DNA from: Chelatococcus composti
GTDB lineage: Bacteria > Pseudomonadota > Alphaproteobacteria > Rhizobiales > Beijerinckiaceae
DNA: 64,000 nucleotides
Direction of reading: 5' to 3'
Assembly: GCF_014201415.1 (NCBI RefSeq)
Contig: NZ_JACHEH010000004.1
Coordinates: forward strand, 1 to 64,000
Shown here in pieces: positions 34,627 through 44,009 of the stretch. Position numbers and translations under genes: made by a program. The notes under the pieces are model-generated. The model saw nothing but the letters and a program-made list of their open reading frames with translations, was not told the origin of the DNA and ran no database searches. Each line of letters opens with the position of its first letter. The stretch's first letter is position 1.

Positions 34627-34635
34627 TTATCCACA
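34627..34635 (+). promoter_or_regulatory. Exact DnaA-box sequence upstream of the ABC-F gene
   Basis: TTATCCACA lies about 111 bp before the ABC-F start. One occurrence per 64 kb is close to chance expectation, so a function in DnaA titration or regulation is only a possibility. Confidence 0.25.
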
Positions 34636-34745
34636 GGGCAGCTTCGCGGCGGCATTGTGGCGACGATGTGGCGGCGCGGAACCGGTTGTGCGCCCCCCCA
34701 CGCACCGGGACTTGCCCGCCGCGGCACGGCGCGCGACAAGACGCC

Positions 34746-36617
34746 ATGCTGCACATCAACGATCTCACCTACCGGCTCGGCGAACGCATCATTCTCGACG
34801 GCGCGACGGCCGCCCTGCCGGCGAATGCCCACATTGGCCTCGTCGGCCGCAACGGCGCGGGCAAGACCACGCTGTTCCGCATCCTGCTCGGAGAGATCGC
34901 GCCAGAGAGCGGCTCCATCTCCATTCCGCGAAACCTGCGCATCGGCGCCGTCGCGCAGGAGGCGCCCGGCGGGCCTGAGCGGCTCATCGATGTCGTGCTC
35001 GCCGCCGACAGGGAACGGACGGCTCTCCTCGCCGAGGCCGAGACGACGGACGATCCCATGCGGCGGGCCGAGATCGAGACGCGCCTCGTCGACATCGGCG
35101 CCCATTCGGCGCCGGCGCGTGCTGCCGCCATCCTGCACGGCCTCGGCTTCGACGCGGAGGCGCAGCAGCGCCCGTGCTCGGACTTTTCCGGCGGCTGGCG
35201 CATGCGTGTGGCGCTCGCCGCGGTCCTCTTCTCCGAACCGGACCTGCTGCTGCTCGACGAGCCCACCAACTACCTCGACATCGAGGGCACACTCTGGCTC
35301 TACGACTACCTCGGGCGCTATCCGCACACGGTGCTCGTCATCAGCCACGACCGCGAGCTGCTCGACACGGCGGTCGACCACATCCTTCATCTCGACCAGG
35401 GCAAGCTGACCCTCTACCGCGGCGGCTACACCTCTTTCGACAGGCAGCGGCGCGAGAAGCTGGCCCTGCAGGCCAGGACGCGCATGAAGCAAGAGGCCGA
35501 GCGCAAGCGCCTCATGGCCTTCGTCGAGCGTTTCCGCGCAAAGGCATCGAAGGCGCGACAGGCGCAGTCGCGCCTGAAGCGGCTGGAGAAGATGGAGCCG
35601 ATCGCCCCGGTCGCCGAGGAGGAGTCCCTGCCCTTCGACCTGCCCGGCCCGGCGCGGCCCCTGTCCGCGCCCCTCGTCGCCATGGAGGGCGTCGGCGTCG
35701 GCTACGATGGGCGCCTGGTACTGGACCGGCTCAACCTCACCATCCTCCCGGACGACCGCATCGCCCTGCTCGGCCCCAACGGCAACGGCAAGTCGACCTT
35801 CGCCAAGCTGCTGTCCGGCCGCCTGAAACCCATGAAGGGCGAGCTGCGCCATTCGCCGAAGCTGACGACGGCCTATTTCGCCCAGCACCAGCTCGACGAA
35901 CTCATTCCGCACGAAACGCCGGTGCAGCATGTCGCAAGGCTGGTGCCGGACGCGCCGGAGGCGCACCAGCGCGCCCGCGCCGCGCGCATGGGCTTTCCCG
36001 GCGCCAAGGCCGACACGCCGGTCGCCAACCTCTCCGGCGGGGAGAAGGCGCGGCTGCTCATGGGCCTCGCCGCGTTCGTGGGGCCGCATCTGCTCATCCT
36101 CGACGAGCCGACCAACCACCTCGACATCGACAGCCGTCAGATGCTGATGGAGGCCATCAACGACTACGACGGGGCGGTGCTGCTCATCAGCCACGACCGC
36201 TTCCTGGTCGAAGCCTGCGCCGACCGGCTCTGGCTTGTCGCGAACGGAACGGTCAGGCCTTACGACGGCGATCTCGACGACTACCGCCGCATGGTGCTAT
36301 CCGCCCCCGGAACCGGCGGACGCAGCGAGGGCGCCGGTGGAGAGAAGGCAGAGCGACGGCGCGAGTCGGCGCAGAAGCGCATCGCGCTCGGCCCCCTGCG
36401 CAAGCGCATCGAGGCGCTGGAGGCGCGGATGGAGAAGCTCTCGACTGCCATCGCCAAGGTCGACGCCGCTCTGGCCGAGCCCGACACCTTCAGGAAGAAC
36501 CCGGAGAAGGCGGCCGAGCTGGCGCGCATGCGCGCCGAAGCGGCGGAAGCCTTGGCGAAGGCGGAGGAGGAATGGCTCTCGGCCTCGGCCGAGATGGAAG
36601 CCGCGACCGCGACGTGA
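34746..36617 (+). CDS. ABC-F family ATPase
   Basis: The 623-residue soluble protein has two ABC domains and no membrane segment. First Walker A is GRNGAGKTT (about residue 35), first signature FSGGWRMRVALA; second Walker A is GPNGNGKST, second signature LSGGEKARLLMG. The Walker B Glu residues are both present (DEPTNYLD, DEPTNHLD). An arginine/lysine-rich inter-domain linker (P-site interaction motif region) lies at about 235-300, and a charged coiled coil ends the protein. ABC-F proteins act on translating ribosomes; whether this one gives antibiotic resistance cannot be told. The start at 34746 gives a typical MLHINDLTYRLG N-terminus. Confidence 0.92.
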   Translation: MLHINDLTYRLGERIILDGATAALPANAHIGLVGRNGAGKTTLFRILLGEIAPESGSISIPRNLRIGAVAQEAPGGPERLIDVVLAADRERTALLAEAETTDDPMRRAEIETRLVDIGAHSAPARAAAILHGLGFDAEAQQRPCSDFSGGWRMRVALAAVLFSEPDLLLLDEPTNYLDIEGTLWLYDYLGRYPHTVLVISHDRELLDTAVDHILHLDQGKLTLYRGGYTSFDRQRREKLALQARTRMKQEAERKRLMAFVERFRAKASKARQAQSRLKRLEKMEPIAPVAEEESLPFDLPGPARPLSAPLVAMEGVGVGYDGRLVLDRLNLTILPDDRIALLGPNGNGKSTFAKLLSGRLKPMKGELRHSPKLTTAYFAQHQLDELIPHETPVQHVARLVPDAPEAHQRARAARMGFPGAKADTPVANLSGGEKARLLMGLAAFVGPHLLILDEPTNHLDIDSRQMLMEAINDYDGAVLLISHDRFLVEACADRLWLVANGTVRPYDGDLDDYRRMVLSAPGTGGRSEGAGGEKAERRRESAQKRIALGPLRKRIEALEARMEKLSTAIAKVDAALAEPDTFRKNPEKAAELARMRAEAAEALAKAEEEWLSASAEMEAATAT

Positions 36618-36639
36618 GCTGTCGCTATTCATGAAACGA

Positions 36640-36684
36640 GAATGGGGGTGGGGTCCCTGAAAGGGACTTTCTTCCCCACCCATT
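36640..36684 (+). terminator. Hairpin terminator after the ABC-F gene
   Basis: A 6-bp stem GTCCCT (36653-36658) / AGGGAC (36662-36667) with a three-base loop GAA is followed by TTTCTT at 36668-36673. Outside it, AATGGGGGTGGGG (36641-36653) can pair imperfectly with CCCCACCCATT (36674-36684). The structure fits an intrinsic terminator 36 bp past the stop codon of the ABC-F gene. Confidence 0.6.
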
Positions 36685-37030
36685 CCGGTCTTATAGCCCC
36701 GGCGGCCCTTCCCGAGGGTGGGAAGGGTCTGAGATGGACCACCCTCAGCGGGCGCCCACCGTCATAAGTTAACGCCATCCGAAGCGGATTCAAAGAGTTT
36801 TCCACAGGGCTGCGCGATCCACAGGGATCGCGCAGCTCATGCGGCCACTCTGCGGCTCGTCGCAGTTGTTCCGCGGGAACACAGCCCTCCGCGACAACGT
36901 TTCGGCACTGCCCGCAGCGCCTGCGGGAAGCCGGCATCAAGGCCGGGAAAGCGCCCCTTTCCCACCGCACGGCACCGGCCGGAGCTCCGGCCAGGGCCGG
37001 CGCAAGACGAGCGGGAGGCAGCCCAGGGCG
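36685..37030. other. Non-coding stretch with a long perfect hairpin
   Basis: No gene is supported between the ABC-F terminator and the VOC pseudogene. It holds TTTTCCACA (36798-36806, one base off a DnaA box) and a perfect 12-bp hairpin at 36809-36836. The rest is unremarkable, and presumably includes the old promoter of the VOC gene. Confidence 0.5.
36809..36836. repeat. 12-bp perfect inverted repeat
   Basis: GCTGCGCGATCC (36809-36820) and GGATCGCGCAGC (36825-36836) form a perfect 12-bp stem with a four-base loop ACAG. No T-run follows. It may be an RNA structure, a protein binding site or part of a dispersed palindromic repeat family. Confidence 0.6.
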
Positions 37031-37462
37031 TTGAAGCGGATGGACAATGTCGGGATCGTCGTGGAGGACCTTGCGGCGGCGATCGACTTCTTTCGCGAAC
37101 TCGGCTTGACCCTCGAAGGACGGGCCATGATTGAGGGAGCCTGAGCGGGAAGGGTCACCGGCCTCGGCGACCAGCGCGTGGAGATCGCCATGATGCGCAC
37201 GCCGGACGGCCACGGCGGGCTTGAGCTCTCCCGCTTCCTCGCGCCAGCGGTTGTCGCGGACCACAGGAACGCCCCGGTCAACGCCCTGGGCTATCTGCGC
37301 GTCATGTTCGCGGTGGACGACCTCGACGAGACGCTCACGAGGCTGGGCCGCTACGGCGCGCAGCTCGTCGGCGAGGTCGTCCGCTACGAGGACGCCTATC
37401 GCCTCTGCTACATCCGGGGGCCGGAAGGGCTCCTCATCGGCCTCGCCGAGGAGCTCGGCTGA
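37031..37462 (+). pseudogene. VOC (glyoxalase/bleomycin-resistance fold) family gene with an in-frame stop
   Basis: The frame from TTG 37031 or ATG 37040 reads MDNVGIVVEDLAAAIDFF, continues to MIEGA, then meets TGA at 37142-37144, and resumes in the same frame with AGRVTGLGDQRVEIAMM through to a stop at 37462. Related VOC proteins have EW (or a like pair) before AGRVTGL here, so the stop probably replaced a Trp codon (TGG to TGA). Read through, it would be about 140 residues, normal for the family, with VEIAMMRTPDGHGGLEL as a second strand and YEDAYRLCYIRGPEGLLIGLAE at the end. Alternatives are a sequencing error or a truncated product. The metal ligands are not clearly identifiable. Confidence 0.75.
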
Positions 37463-37496
37463 TCCGCCGGCCCGTTACGACGCGACGCAGGGCCCC

Positions 37497-37865
37497 TTAT
37501 TCCACGATCCGCGTCAGGCGGTTGTCGGTGAAGAGGTAGAGCTTCTTGCCGGTGGGCTCCTGGTAGAGCACCTGCACCTCGCGCTGGCCTTTGCCGCTCT
37601 CACCGATGAGCACGTCAGTCGGCTGGCCCTTGATCGCGACAAGAGCGCATTCGGTCATCCCGAGGGCGATGTCGGCCGGCCCGCCCGCAGCCGGGTTGAG
37701 GCTGACGTCCGCCGTGCAGCGCCCGTCCGGCCCAAGCACAGGCTCGCTGGTACCCGCATGGACAGTGACGGAGCTGTCGTTGACGAAAGCGGTGCCGGCC
37801 ACGTCGGCGGTGCAGGCGCCGATCAGAAGGGCGGTGGCGCAGACGAGCGCACTCTTCATCATCAT
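37497..37865 (-). CDS. Small lipoprotein, unknown function
   Basis: The 122-residue protein has a lipoprotein signal: MMMKSALVCATALLIGAC, with the lipobox LIGAC and lipidated Cys at about residue 18. The mature part is mostly beta-strand-like, with paired Cys at about residues 50 and 73 that could form a disulphide. I do not recognise the family. It stands 17 bp upstream of the S10 peptidase gene on the same strand, so they may be co-transcribed. Confidence 0.7.
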   Translation of the reverse strand: MMMKSALVCATALLIGACTADVAGTAFVNDSSVTVHAGTSEPVLGPDGRCTADVSLNPAAGGPADIALGMTECALVAIKGQPTDVLIGESGKGQREVQVLYQEPTGKKLYLFTDNRLTRIVE

Positions 37866-37882
37866 CGTGCTGTCATCCTCTC

Positions 37883-39451
37883 CTACTTCACCCGTTCATA
37901 GAGTGGACGCACGGCCTCCTTCAGGGCGCGGCGCGAAGTGTCGCGCGTGTAGAACATATGGCCGCCTGGCAACACCTCGAGCCCGACTCGCGCACCGTCG
38001 CTGCCGAGCGCCGGCAGCTGGTCGAGCGCCAGCTTGGAGGAGAAATAGGGCGTCACGAGATCCGTGAAGCCATGCACGACGAGTGCCTGGGCCTTCCCGT
38101 CGAGGGCCAGCACGGCCGCAAGGTCGCTGAGCACCTCGGGCTGCCGGCGGCCGGAGCCCCAGTTCCAGCGGCCGCTGACTTCCCGGTTGAGCAGGTGATA
38201 GCGCGCATCGACCCTGTAGCCAAGCGCGCGGGCGAGGTAGTCGACGCTCGCACTGGTGAGCGGCGCGACGGAACCGTCGAGCACCGGATCGTCAAACTCC
38301 GACCGGGCGGCGAAGGGGTCGGGATCGAGAGCCGTGACGTTGCCGTCGTAATAGCTGCCCACCCGCTCCCGGTCGCGGTGCAGCTCGCGCACAAAGCTCG
38401 TCAGGTCCACCCTGCCGGCGAACCGGCGCACCAGGGCTTCATCGAGGCCGGTGAGGCGAGTGACATCGGCGATGAGTCGCTCCCTCGCCTTCCTGTCGCG
38501 CGGCCCTAGCAGGAAATCGGTAAGGAACGGCCCTTCCGCATAGCGCTCTGCCTCGGCAAGCTGCGCGCGGCTGGTGACGGTCTTGCCTGCCCGCTCCAGC
38601 GCCGTGGCCGCGAAGGACGGCAGCCGCGCGGCGGGGGCGAGCGGCGAGACCGGCCCATCCTCGATGAGAGCGAAGTCGAGAACCGGCGAGATCATCACCA
38701 GCGTGCCGACGCCGACGCCGAAGCGCGTCTGCAGCGCACGGGCCAGCTTCGGCACGCGGAAGCCGCCGTAGCTCTCGCCCACCAGTGCCTTGGGCGACGC
38801 GAGCCGGTCGTAGCGGTTAAGGAAGCGCCAGACGAAGCTGCCGAGCGCGGAGATGTCGCCTTCCACCGACCAGTAGCGGCGGCGCACCTCGGCATCATCC
38901 GTCAGGAAGCGGCTGAAGCCGGTGCCGACCGGATCGACGAAGACGAGATCGGTGAAGGCGAGCCAGCTCTCCTCATTGTCACTCAGCACCGGCGGGCTCG
39001 ACGGCACCTCGCCCTCATTGCCGAAGGAGAGCCGCTTGGGGCCGAGGGCCCCGAGGTGCAGATAGGCCGACGCCGCACCGGGGCCGCCGTTGAAGGCGAA
39101 GGTGATCGGCCGCTGCTGCGGATCGGCCCCTTTCCTGAAATAGGCGACAAAGGCGATGTCGGCCTCTGCGCGGCCGTTGGCACCCTCCAGCACGATGCTG
39201 CCGGCGATGGCCTGGTACTCGATCGTCTCGCCGCCGATCGTGATCTGGTGCTCTGTGGTGACGGCCGGCGGCAGCCGCCGGGATTCGGCCTGCTCGCGGC
39301 GGGCGCCGCGGCGCGCCTGGCCGACCTCGTCGCTCGCCGGAGCGGAGACCGCTGGGGCAGGCTCGCTCTCTTCCTGCGCAGCGAGCGGCGCAGCGAGGCC
39401 GAGAGGGAGAAACAAAGCGACAAGGAGGAGGAAAGTGGCTCGTTTCGACAT
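37883..39451 (-). CDS. Serine carboxypeptidase-like protein, peptidase family S10
   Basis: The 522-residue exported protein has a signal peptide (cleavage after about residue 24, at LAAQ) and an alpha/beta-hydrolase S10 fold. The catalytic Ser lies in GESYGGFRV, the Asp in GFTDLVTPYF and the His in LPGGHMFYTR near the C-terminus. PGGASAYLHLGALGP forms the oxyanion region. It would trim C-terminal residues in the periplasm. ATG 39451 is chosen because GGAG lies three bases before; the frame is open far upstream to 39877 but lacks a signal peptide there. The 119-bp region upstream leads to holC. Confidence 0.9.
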   Translation of the reverse strand: MSKRATFLLLVALFLPLGLAAPLAAQEESEPAPAVSAPASDEVGQARRGARREQAESRRLPPAVTTEHQITIGGETIEYQAIAGSIVLEGANGRAEADIAFVAYFRKGADPQQRPITFAFNGGPGAASAYLHLGALGPKRLSFGNEGEVPSSPPVLSDNEESWLAFTDLVFVDPVGTGFSRFLTDDAEVRRRYWSVEGDISALGSFVWRFLNRYDRLASPKALVGESYGGFRVPKLARALQTRFGVGVGTLVMISPVLDFALIEDGPVSPLAPAARLPSFAATALERAGKTVTSRAQLAEAERYAEGPFLTDFLLGPRDRKARERLIADVTRLTGLDEALVRRFAGRVDLTSFVRELHRDRERVGSYYDGNVTALDPDPFAARSEFDDPVLDGSVAPLTSASVDYLARALGYRVDARYHLLNREVSGRWNWGSGRRQPEVLSDLAAVLALDGKAQALVVHGFTDLVTPYFSSKLALDQLPALGSDGARVGLEVLPGGHMFYTRDTSRRALKEAVRPLYERVK

Positions 39452-39570
39452 GGCTCCATCCGGCTGACACGTCGGAAGACGGTGTTCCGACGCTGTTGAG
39501 GCCGGCACCGTGCAGGCGGCAGCGGCCGGGTGGCAGTGGTGCGCCGGTTCCATGGCTGGAGGAAGGCCGA

Positions 39571-40023
39571 TCAGGCCTTCTTGATCCAGCGACCGGCCTC
39601 GTCCTGCTGCCAGTAGGTGGCGGCGAGGCCCATCTCGCGCGCCCGCTTCCACTCCTCGCGCGCCGCGACCAGGGCCTCCGCGTCGTTGCCGTCGAACATC
39701 AGCACGATGCGCTCGTAGCCATCGACGCTGTCCGGCAGGCGCGCCGAGGCGGCGAGGAAGCGCACCTGCGCACCGTTGGGATTGTGCCGCCCGGTGGTGA
39801 GAAGGACGGGCTGGCTCGCCGCATCCCCCTCCTTCTCCGTGCCGTGCGGCAGGAAGCTCTCCTCCGAGAACGTCCACAGGTGATCGTCGAGCGCCGCGAG
39901 ACGCTCCTCGTCGGGCACCTCGACGACGACACGCCAGCCACGCTCGAGGCTCCTCGTGATGAGCACCGGCAGCACCGCCTCGAGCGGCTGGCGCTGCAGA
40001 TGGTAGAAGAGCACCTCGGCCAT
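39571..40023 (-). CDS. holC: DNA polymerase III subunit chi
   Basis: The 150-residue protein is chi of the clamp loader, which connects the polymerase to SSB. The start MAEVLFYHLQR, the DDHLWTFSEESFLPHG segment and the VLLTTGRHNPNGA strand are typical of alphaproteobacterial HolC. It lies 11 bp after pepA, the usual gene order. No other replisome gene is close. Confidence 0.93.
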   Translation of the reverse strand: MAEVLFYHLQRQPLEAVLPVLITRSLERGWRVVVEVPDEERLAALDDHLWTFSEESFLPHGTEKEGDAASQPVLLTTGRHNPNGAQVRFLAASARLPDSVDGYERIVLMFDGNDAEALVAAREEWKRAREMGLAATYWQQDEAGRWIKKA

Positions 40024-40034
40024 GGCCTTTCCGG

Positions 40035-41534
40035 TCAGCTCTCGTAGTGATCCTTCACCAGCTGGTCGAGCAGCCGCACGCCCCAGCCCGATCCCCAGCT
40101 CTGGTTGATGTCACTCGATGGGGAGGACATGCCCGTTCCGGCAATGTCGAGATGCGCCCACGGCGTGTTGTTGACGAAGCGCTGCAGGAACTGGGCGGCG
40201 GTGATGGAGCCGCCGTTGCGCCCGCCGGTGTTCTTCATGTCAGCGAACTTGGAGTCGATGAGCTTGTCGTACTCGGGCGCGAGCGGCATGCGCCACACCT
40301 TCTCGCCCGTGGCGCGGCCAGCGGCGGCGATGCGCTCGGCAAGCTCGTCGTTGTTGGAGAACAGGCCAGCATGCTCGGTGCCCAGCGCCACGAGGATGGC
40401 GCCCGTCAGGGTGGCAAGGTCCACCATGAAGGCGGGGCCGTACTTGTCCTGCACGTGCCAGAGCACGTCCGCAAGCACGAGCCGCCCCTCGGCGTCCGTG
40501 TTGACGATCTCGATGGTCTGGCCTGACATCGACGTCACGATGTCGCCCGGACGCTGGGCCCTGCCGTCGGGCATGTTCTCGACGAGGCCGATGGCGCCGA
40601 TGGCATTGACCTTGGCCTTGCGCGCGGCAAGGGCGTGCATGAGGCCGACGACGCAGGCAGCGCCCGCCATGTCGCCCTTCATGTCCTCCATGTTCTGTGC
40701 GGGTTTGATGGAAATGCCGCCCGTGTCGAAGGTGACGCCCTTGCCGACGAAGGCGATGGGCTTCACATCGTCCCGCGCGCCGTTCCAGCGCATGATGACG
40801 ACCCGGCTCTCGTTGTGCGAGCCCTGCCCGACGCCGAGCAGCGCCCGCATGCCGAGCTTCTTCAGGGCCTTCTCGTCGAGGATCTCGACATCGACGCCAA
40901 GCCTGGAGAGCTCCGCCGCGCGTTCCGCAAAGGCGGCAGGGTAGAGCACGTTCGGCGGCTCGTTGACGAGGTCACGGGCCAGGAAGACGCCATCAGCCAC
41001 CGCAGCGCGGGACTTCCAGGCGCGCTTGGCGGCCGCCGGATCGGAAACGTGGATGGTGACCCGCGCCGGCGCACCGCCGTTGTCATCGTCCTTCTTCTTC
41101 GTCTTGTAGCGGTCGAACCGGTAGGAGCGCAGGAGAACGCCGAGGGCGAAATCGGCGGCGTTCTCGGCTGAGGCGGCCTCGCCCGGCGCCTCGAAGAGCA
41201 CGTGCGCATGGCCGCCGGCGGACAGCCGGGCGCAGACGGCGCCGCCGAGGGCTGTCCAGTCGAGCCTGGCGCGCTCCTCGCCCTCTCCGAGGCCGGCGAC
41301 GATCAGCCGGTCGGCGGCAAGGCCGCCTGGGGCAATAAGCACCAACACGCTTTTTGCCTTGCCCTTGAAACGCTCAAGCTCGGCCGCGCGGGCGATGGTC
41401 TCGTCGAGCTCGGCCCCGAGAAGGCCGGCCGCAGACGGCGCGCTCTTGCGGTCGGCCCCCACGAAGACGACGACGTCGCCTCCCTCCGCCGGCTTGTCGT
41501 AGGGCTTGAACTCGAGCTTCACGTTGTGCGCCAT
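40035..41534 (-). CDS. pepA: Leucyl aminopeptidase (M17)
   Basis: The 499-residue enzyme removes N-terminal residues from peptides and has two metal ions. The catalytic domain holds [15 protein letters not shown], where the Lys and Asp are metal and substrate ligands, and [16 protein letters not shown] with the second Asp, Glu and the general-base Arg. The N-terminal regulatory domain covers about residues 1-165. In E. coli PepA also acts as a DNA-binding accessory protein. The start is ATG 41534; an earlier ATG at 41573 lacks a good binding site. It diverges from lptF. Confidence 0.95.
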   Translation of the reverse strand: MAHNVKLEFKPYDKPAEGGDVVVFVGADRKSAPSAAGLLGAELDETIARAAELERFKGKAKSVLVLIAPGGLAADRLIVAGLGEGEERARLDWTALGGAVCARLSAGGHAHVLFEAPGEAASAENAADFALGVLLRSYRFDRYKTKKKDDDNGGAPARVTIHVSDPAAAKRAWKSRAAVADGVFLARDLVNEPPNVLYPAAFAERAAELSRLGVDVEILDEKALKKLGMRALLGVGQGSHNESRVVIMRWNGARDDVKPIAFVGKGVTFDTGGISIKPAQNMEDMKGDMAGAACVVGLMHALAARKAKVNAIGAIGLVENMPDGRAQRPGDIVTSMSGQTIEIVNTDAEGRLVLADVLWHVQDKYGPAFMVDLATLTGAILVALGTEHAGLFSNNDELAERIAAAGRATGEKVWRMPLAPEYDKLIDSKFADMKNTGGRNGGSITAAQFLQRFVNNTPWAHLDIAGTGMSSPSSDINQSWGSGWGVRLLDQLVKDHYES

Positions 41535-41755
41535 GTCGTCGTCCCCGTTGCCGTTCTGCGCGTGGCCCGGCATCTGCTGCCACGAATCCGGCCCGTCGTC
41601 TGGGCAGATATAGCATGCATGGAGAGCTTGGGCAGGCAGCCGGCCGGAATGACGAGAAAGCGAGGCGGCACGTCTTGCCTCTTGCCGAAGCGGTCGCGGC
41701 AGATTAGCTCCAAGCGCTGGAAGGCGGACGGGGCGGGGCGCGACCAGGCGGGATA

Positions 41756-42916
41756 ATGGGCCAGATCGAGCGATACATCTTCCGCAATGCGGTCATCGCC
41801 TTCATGGCCTGTCTCGTGGCGCTGACGCTCGTGATCTGGGTCACCCAGATCCTGCGGGAGCTCGATCTCGTCACCGGCAAGGGCCAGACATTCGCCATCT
41901 TCCTCACGGTGACGATGCTGTCGCTGCCGGCGCTGATCACGATCATCGCACCGGTCGCGCTGTTCATCGCCACACTCTACGTGCTCAACAAGCTCAACGG
42001 CGACTCCGAGCTCATCGTCATGAGCGCCGCGGGGATGGCCCCTGGGCGGCTGCTGCGGCCCTTCGCCGTCATCATGCTGGCGGTGAGCATCGTCGTCGCC
42101 GCCATGACGCTCTACCTGATGCCGGCAAGCTTCGCCGCGCTGCGCGACCTCATCACGCAGATCCGCGCGGATTTCGTCGCCACGATCGTCAAGGAAGGCC
42201 AGTTCACCACCCTCGAATCGGGGTTGACCTTCCATTTCCGCCAGCGTGCCGGCGATGCCCTGCTCGGCATTTTCATGCAGGACCGGCGCGACCCCGAAAA
42301 GACGACAATCTATCTCGCCGAGCGCGGCCAGACGGTGGACGTCAACGGCCAGAGCTACCTCATCCTTGAAAAGGGATCAGTGCAACGGCAGGAGCCGAAC
42401 AGCCGCGATTCCGCCATCGTCACCTTCGAGCGCTACGCTATCGACCTCTCCAGTTTCGGCGAGAACGGCGGCGAGATCGTCTACAAGCCGCGCGAGCGTT
42501 CCACGATGGAACTCCTCTTCCCGAACGAAGAGGAGAACTACTACAAGATGCAGGTGGGGCGGTTCCGCGCCGAGCTGCACGAGCGTTTCGCCGCGCCGCT
42601 CTATACCATCGCCTTCACGCTGATCGCCTTCGCCGCGCTGGGCGAGCCGCGCACGACGCGCCAGGGCCGCGGCTCGGCCATGGCCGCGGCGCTCGTCGCC
42701 GTGGTGCTGGTGCGCATCGCGGGCTTCGCAGCCTCGAGCGCCCTCGTGCGGACGCCGGCGGCGGTGGTGGGCGTCTACGGCGCCCCCATCCTCGGCAGCC
42801 TCGGCGCGCTCTTCCTCATCTTCGGCGGGCACAGCCTGAAACGCCGCATGGCGCGGGTGGCCGATTCCGTGGCCGGTTACATCGCCGCCTTCCTGCCGCG
42901 GCTGCGGAGGGCCTGA
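41756..42916 (+). CDS. lptF: LPS export ABC transporter permease LptF
   Basis: The 386-residue inner-membrane protein forms, with LptG, the channel that extracts lipopolysaccharide to the Lpt bridge. Three N-terminal helices (about 12-110), a periplasmic beta-jellyroll domain (about 120-255) and three C-terminal helices follow the family layout. [12 protein letters not shown] is a typical start. It lies upstream of lptG by 1 bp, then lptD, forming an outer-membrane LPS operon. The ATPase LptB is not in the window. Confidence 0.95.
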   Translation: MGQIERYIFRNAVIAFMACLVALTLVIWVTQILRELDLVTGKGQTFAIFLTVTMLSLPALITIIAPVALFIATLYVLNKLNGDSELIVMSAAGMAPGRLLRPFAVIMLAVSIVVAAMTLYLMPASFAALRDLITQIRADFVATIVKEGQFTTLESGLTFHFRQRAGDALLGIFMQDRRDPEKTTIYLAERGQTVDVNGQSYLILEKGSVQRQEPNSRDSAIVTFERYAIDLSSFGENGGEIVYKPRERSTMELLFPNEEENYYKMQVGRFRAELHERFAAPLYTIAFTLIAFAALGEPRTTRQGRGSAMAAALVAVVLVRIAGFAASSALVRTPAAVVGVYGAPILGSLGALFLIFGGHSLKRRMARVADSVAGYIAAFLPRLRRA

Positions 42917-42917
42917 C

Positions 42918-44009
42918 ATGATGCTCATCGGCCCGACGCTCACGCGCTATTTCTCCGCCCGCTTCCTCGTCATGATCGCGGGCGTCTTCGGCACGGTCTT
43001 TGCCCTCATCTACACGCTCGACTTTGTCGAACTGATGCGCCGTGCCGGCGACGCACAGGGTGCCTCGACCGGCCTGATGGCGATGCTGTCCCTGCTGCGC
43101 ACGCCGTCGGTGGCGGAGCAGGTGCTGCCCTTCGCCATGTTGTTCGGCGCCATGGCCGCCCTCCTCAACCTCAGCCGCCGGCTGGAGCTGGTGGTGGCGC
43201 GCGCCGCGGGCATCTCCGTCTGGCAGTTCCTGCAGCCGGGGCTGCTCGTGGCTCTCGGCATCGGCATCTTCTCGGTTGCGCTCTACAATCCGCTGTCTGC
43301 GCTGATGAAGCAGCAGGCGAGCGCGATCGAGGGCCGCATCTTCGCGACGGCCACCCGCGCCTCTGGCGGACAGGAGATCTGGCTGCGCCAGAACAGCGTC
43401 GACGGTCAGGCCATCATCCGCGCCGAGGTCGCGGTGGAGAACACGACCACGCTGGCACGCGTCACCGTCTTCCTCTTCTCCCCAGATGGCGCCTTCCGCG
43501 AGCGGATCGAGGCGAACCAGGCAGAATTGAAAGAGGGTTACTGGGATCTTAAGAACGTCCGCATCCTCTCCGTCGATGCGGAGCCGCGCAACCACGACAG
43601 CTATCACCTGGCCACGACACTCGACCCCGCTCAGGTGCGGCAGAGCTTCACCTCGCCCGATGCCGTGCCGTTCTGGAGCCTTTCGGGCGTCATCGAGCGC
43701 ACGGAACGCGCCGGGCTCGACGCCACGCGCTACCGCCTGCAGCGCGACATGCTGCTGGCGCGGCCGCTTCTCTTCGTCGCCATGGTGCTGGTCGCCGCAT
43801 CTTTTTCCTTAAGGTTTTTCCGATTTGGTGGTGTGGCGCGGATGGTTCTCGGTGGCGTCGTCGCGGGCTTCGTGCTTTATGTTGCGACCGAAGTCATGAA
43901 GGACCTCGGCGCGTCGGGCCTCGTCAGTCCGCCGGTCGCGGCGTGGTTTCCGGCAGTCGTTGGGAGCTTGCTCGGGGTGCTCGCCCTCCTCTATCAGGAG
44001 GATGGCTGA
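42918..44009 (+). CDS. lptG: LPS export ABC transporter permease LptG
   Basis: The 363-residue partner of LptF has the same architecture: three helices, jellyroll, three helices. Segments ILRMLPLL-type seen as LLRTPSVAEQVLPFAMLFGA, and the coupling part between helices two and three, match the family. The start ATG 42918 has CGGAGGG upstream and ATG 42921 is a second possibility. Its stop overlaps the lptD start (TGATG), which shows translational coupling. Confidence 0.95.
   Translation: MMLIGPTLTRYFSARFLVMIAGVFGTVFALIYTLDFVELMRRAGDAQGASTGLMAMLSLLRTPSVAEQVLPFAMLFGAMAALLNLSRRLELVVARAAGISVWQFLQPGLLVALGIGIFSVALYNPLSALMKQQASAIEGRIFATATRASGGQEIWLRQNSVDGQAIIRAEVAVENTTTLARVTVFLFSPDGAFRERIEANQAELKEGYWDLKNVRILSVDAEPRNHDSYHLATTLDPAQVRQSFTSPDAVPFWSLSGVIERTERAGLDATRYRLQRDMLLARPLLFVAMVLVAASFSLRFFRFGGVARMVLGGVVAGFVLYVATEVMKDLGASGLVSPPVAAWFPAVVGSLLGVLALLYQEDG

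Noticed and set aside
34627-34635. A chromosomal origin at the DnaA box near 34.6 kb
   Set aside because: A single exact DnaA box, no cluster, no dnaA/dnaN/hemE context; one copy is close to chance expectation.
37031-37462. Frameshift in the VOC gene
   Set aside because: Both halves are in the same frame (positions differ by a multiple of three), so the defect is a nonsense codon, not a shift. Selenocysteine was also rejected: the likely ancestral residue is Trp and no SECIS-like hairpin is seen right after the TGA.
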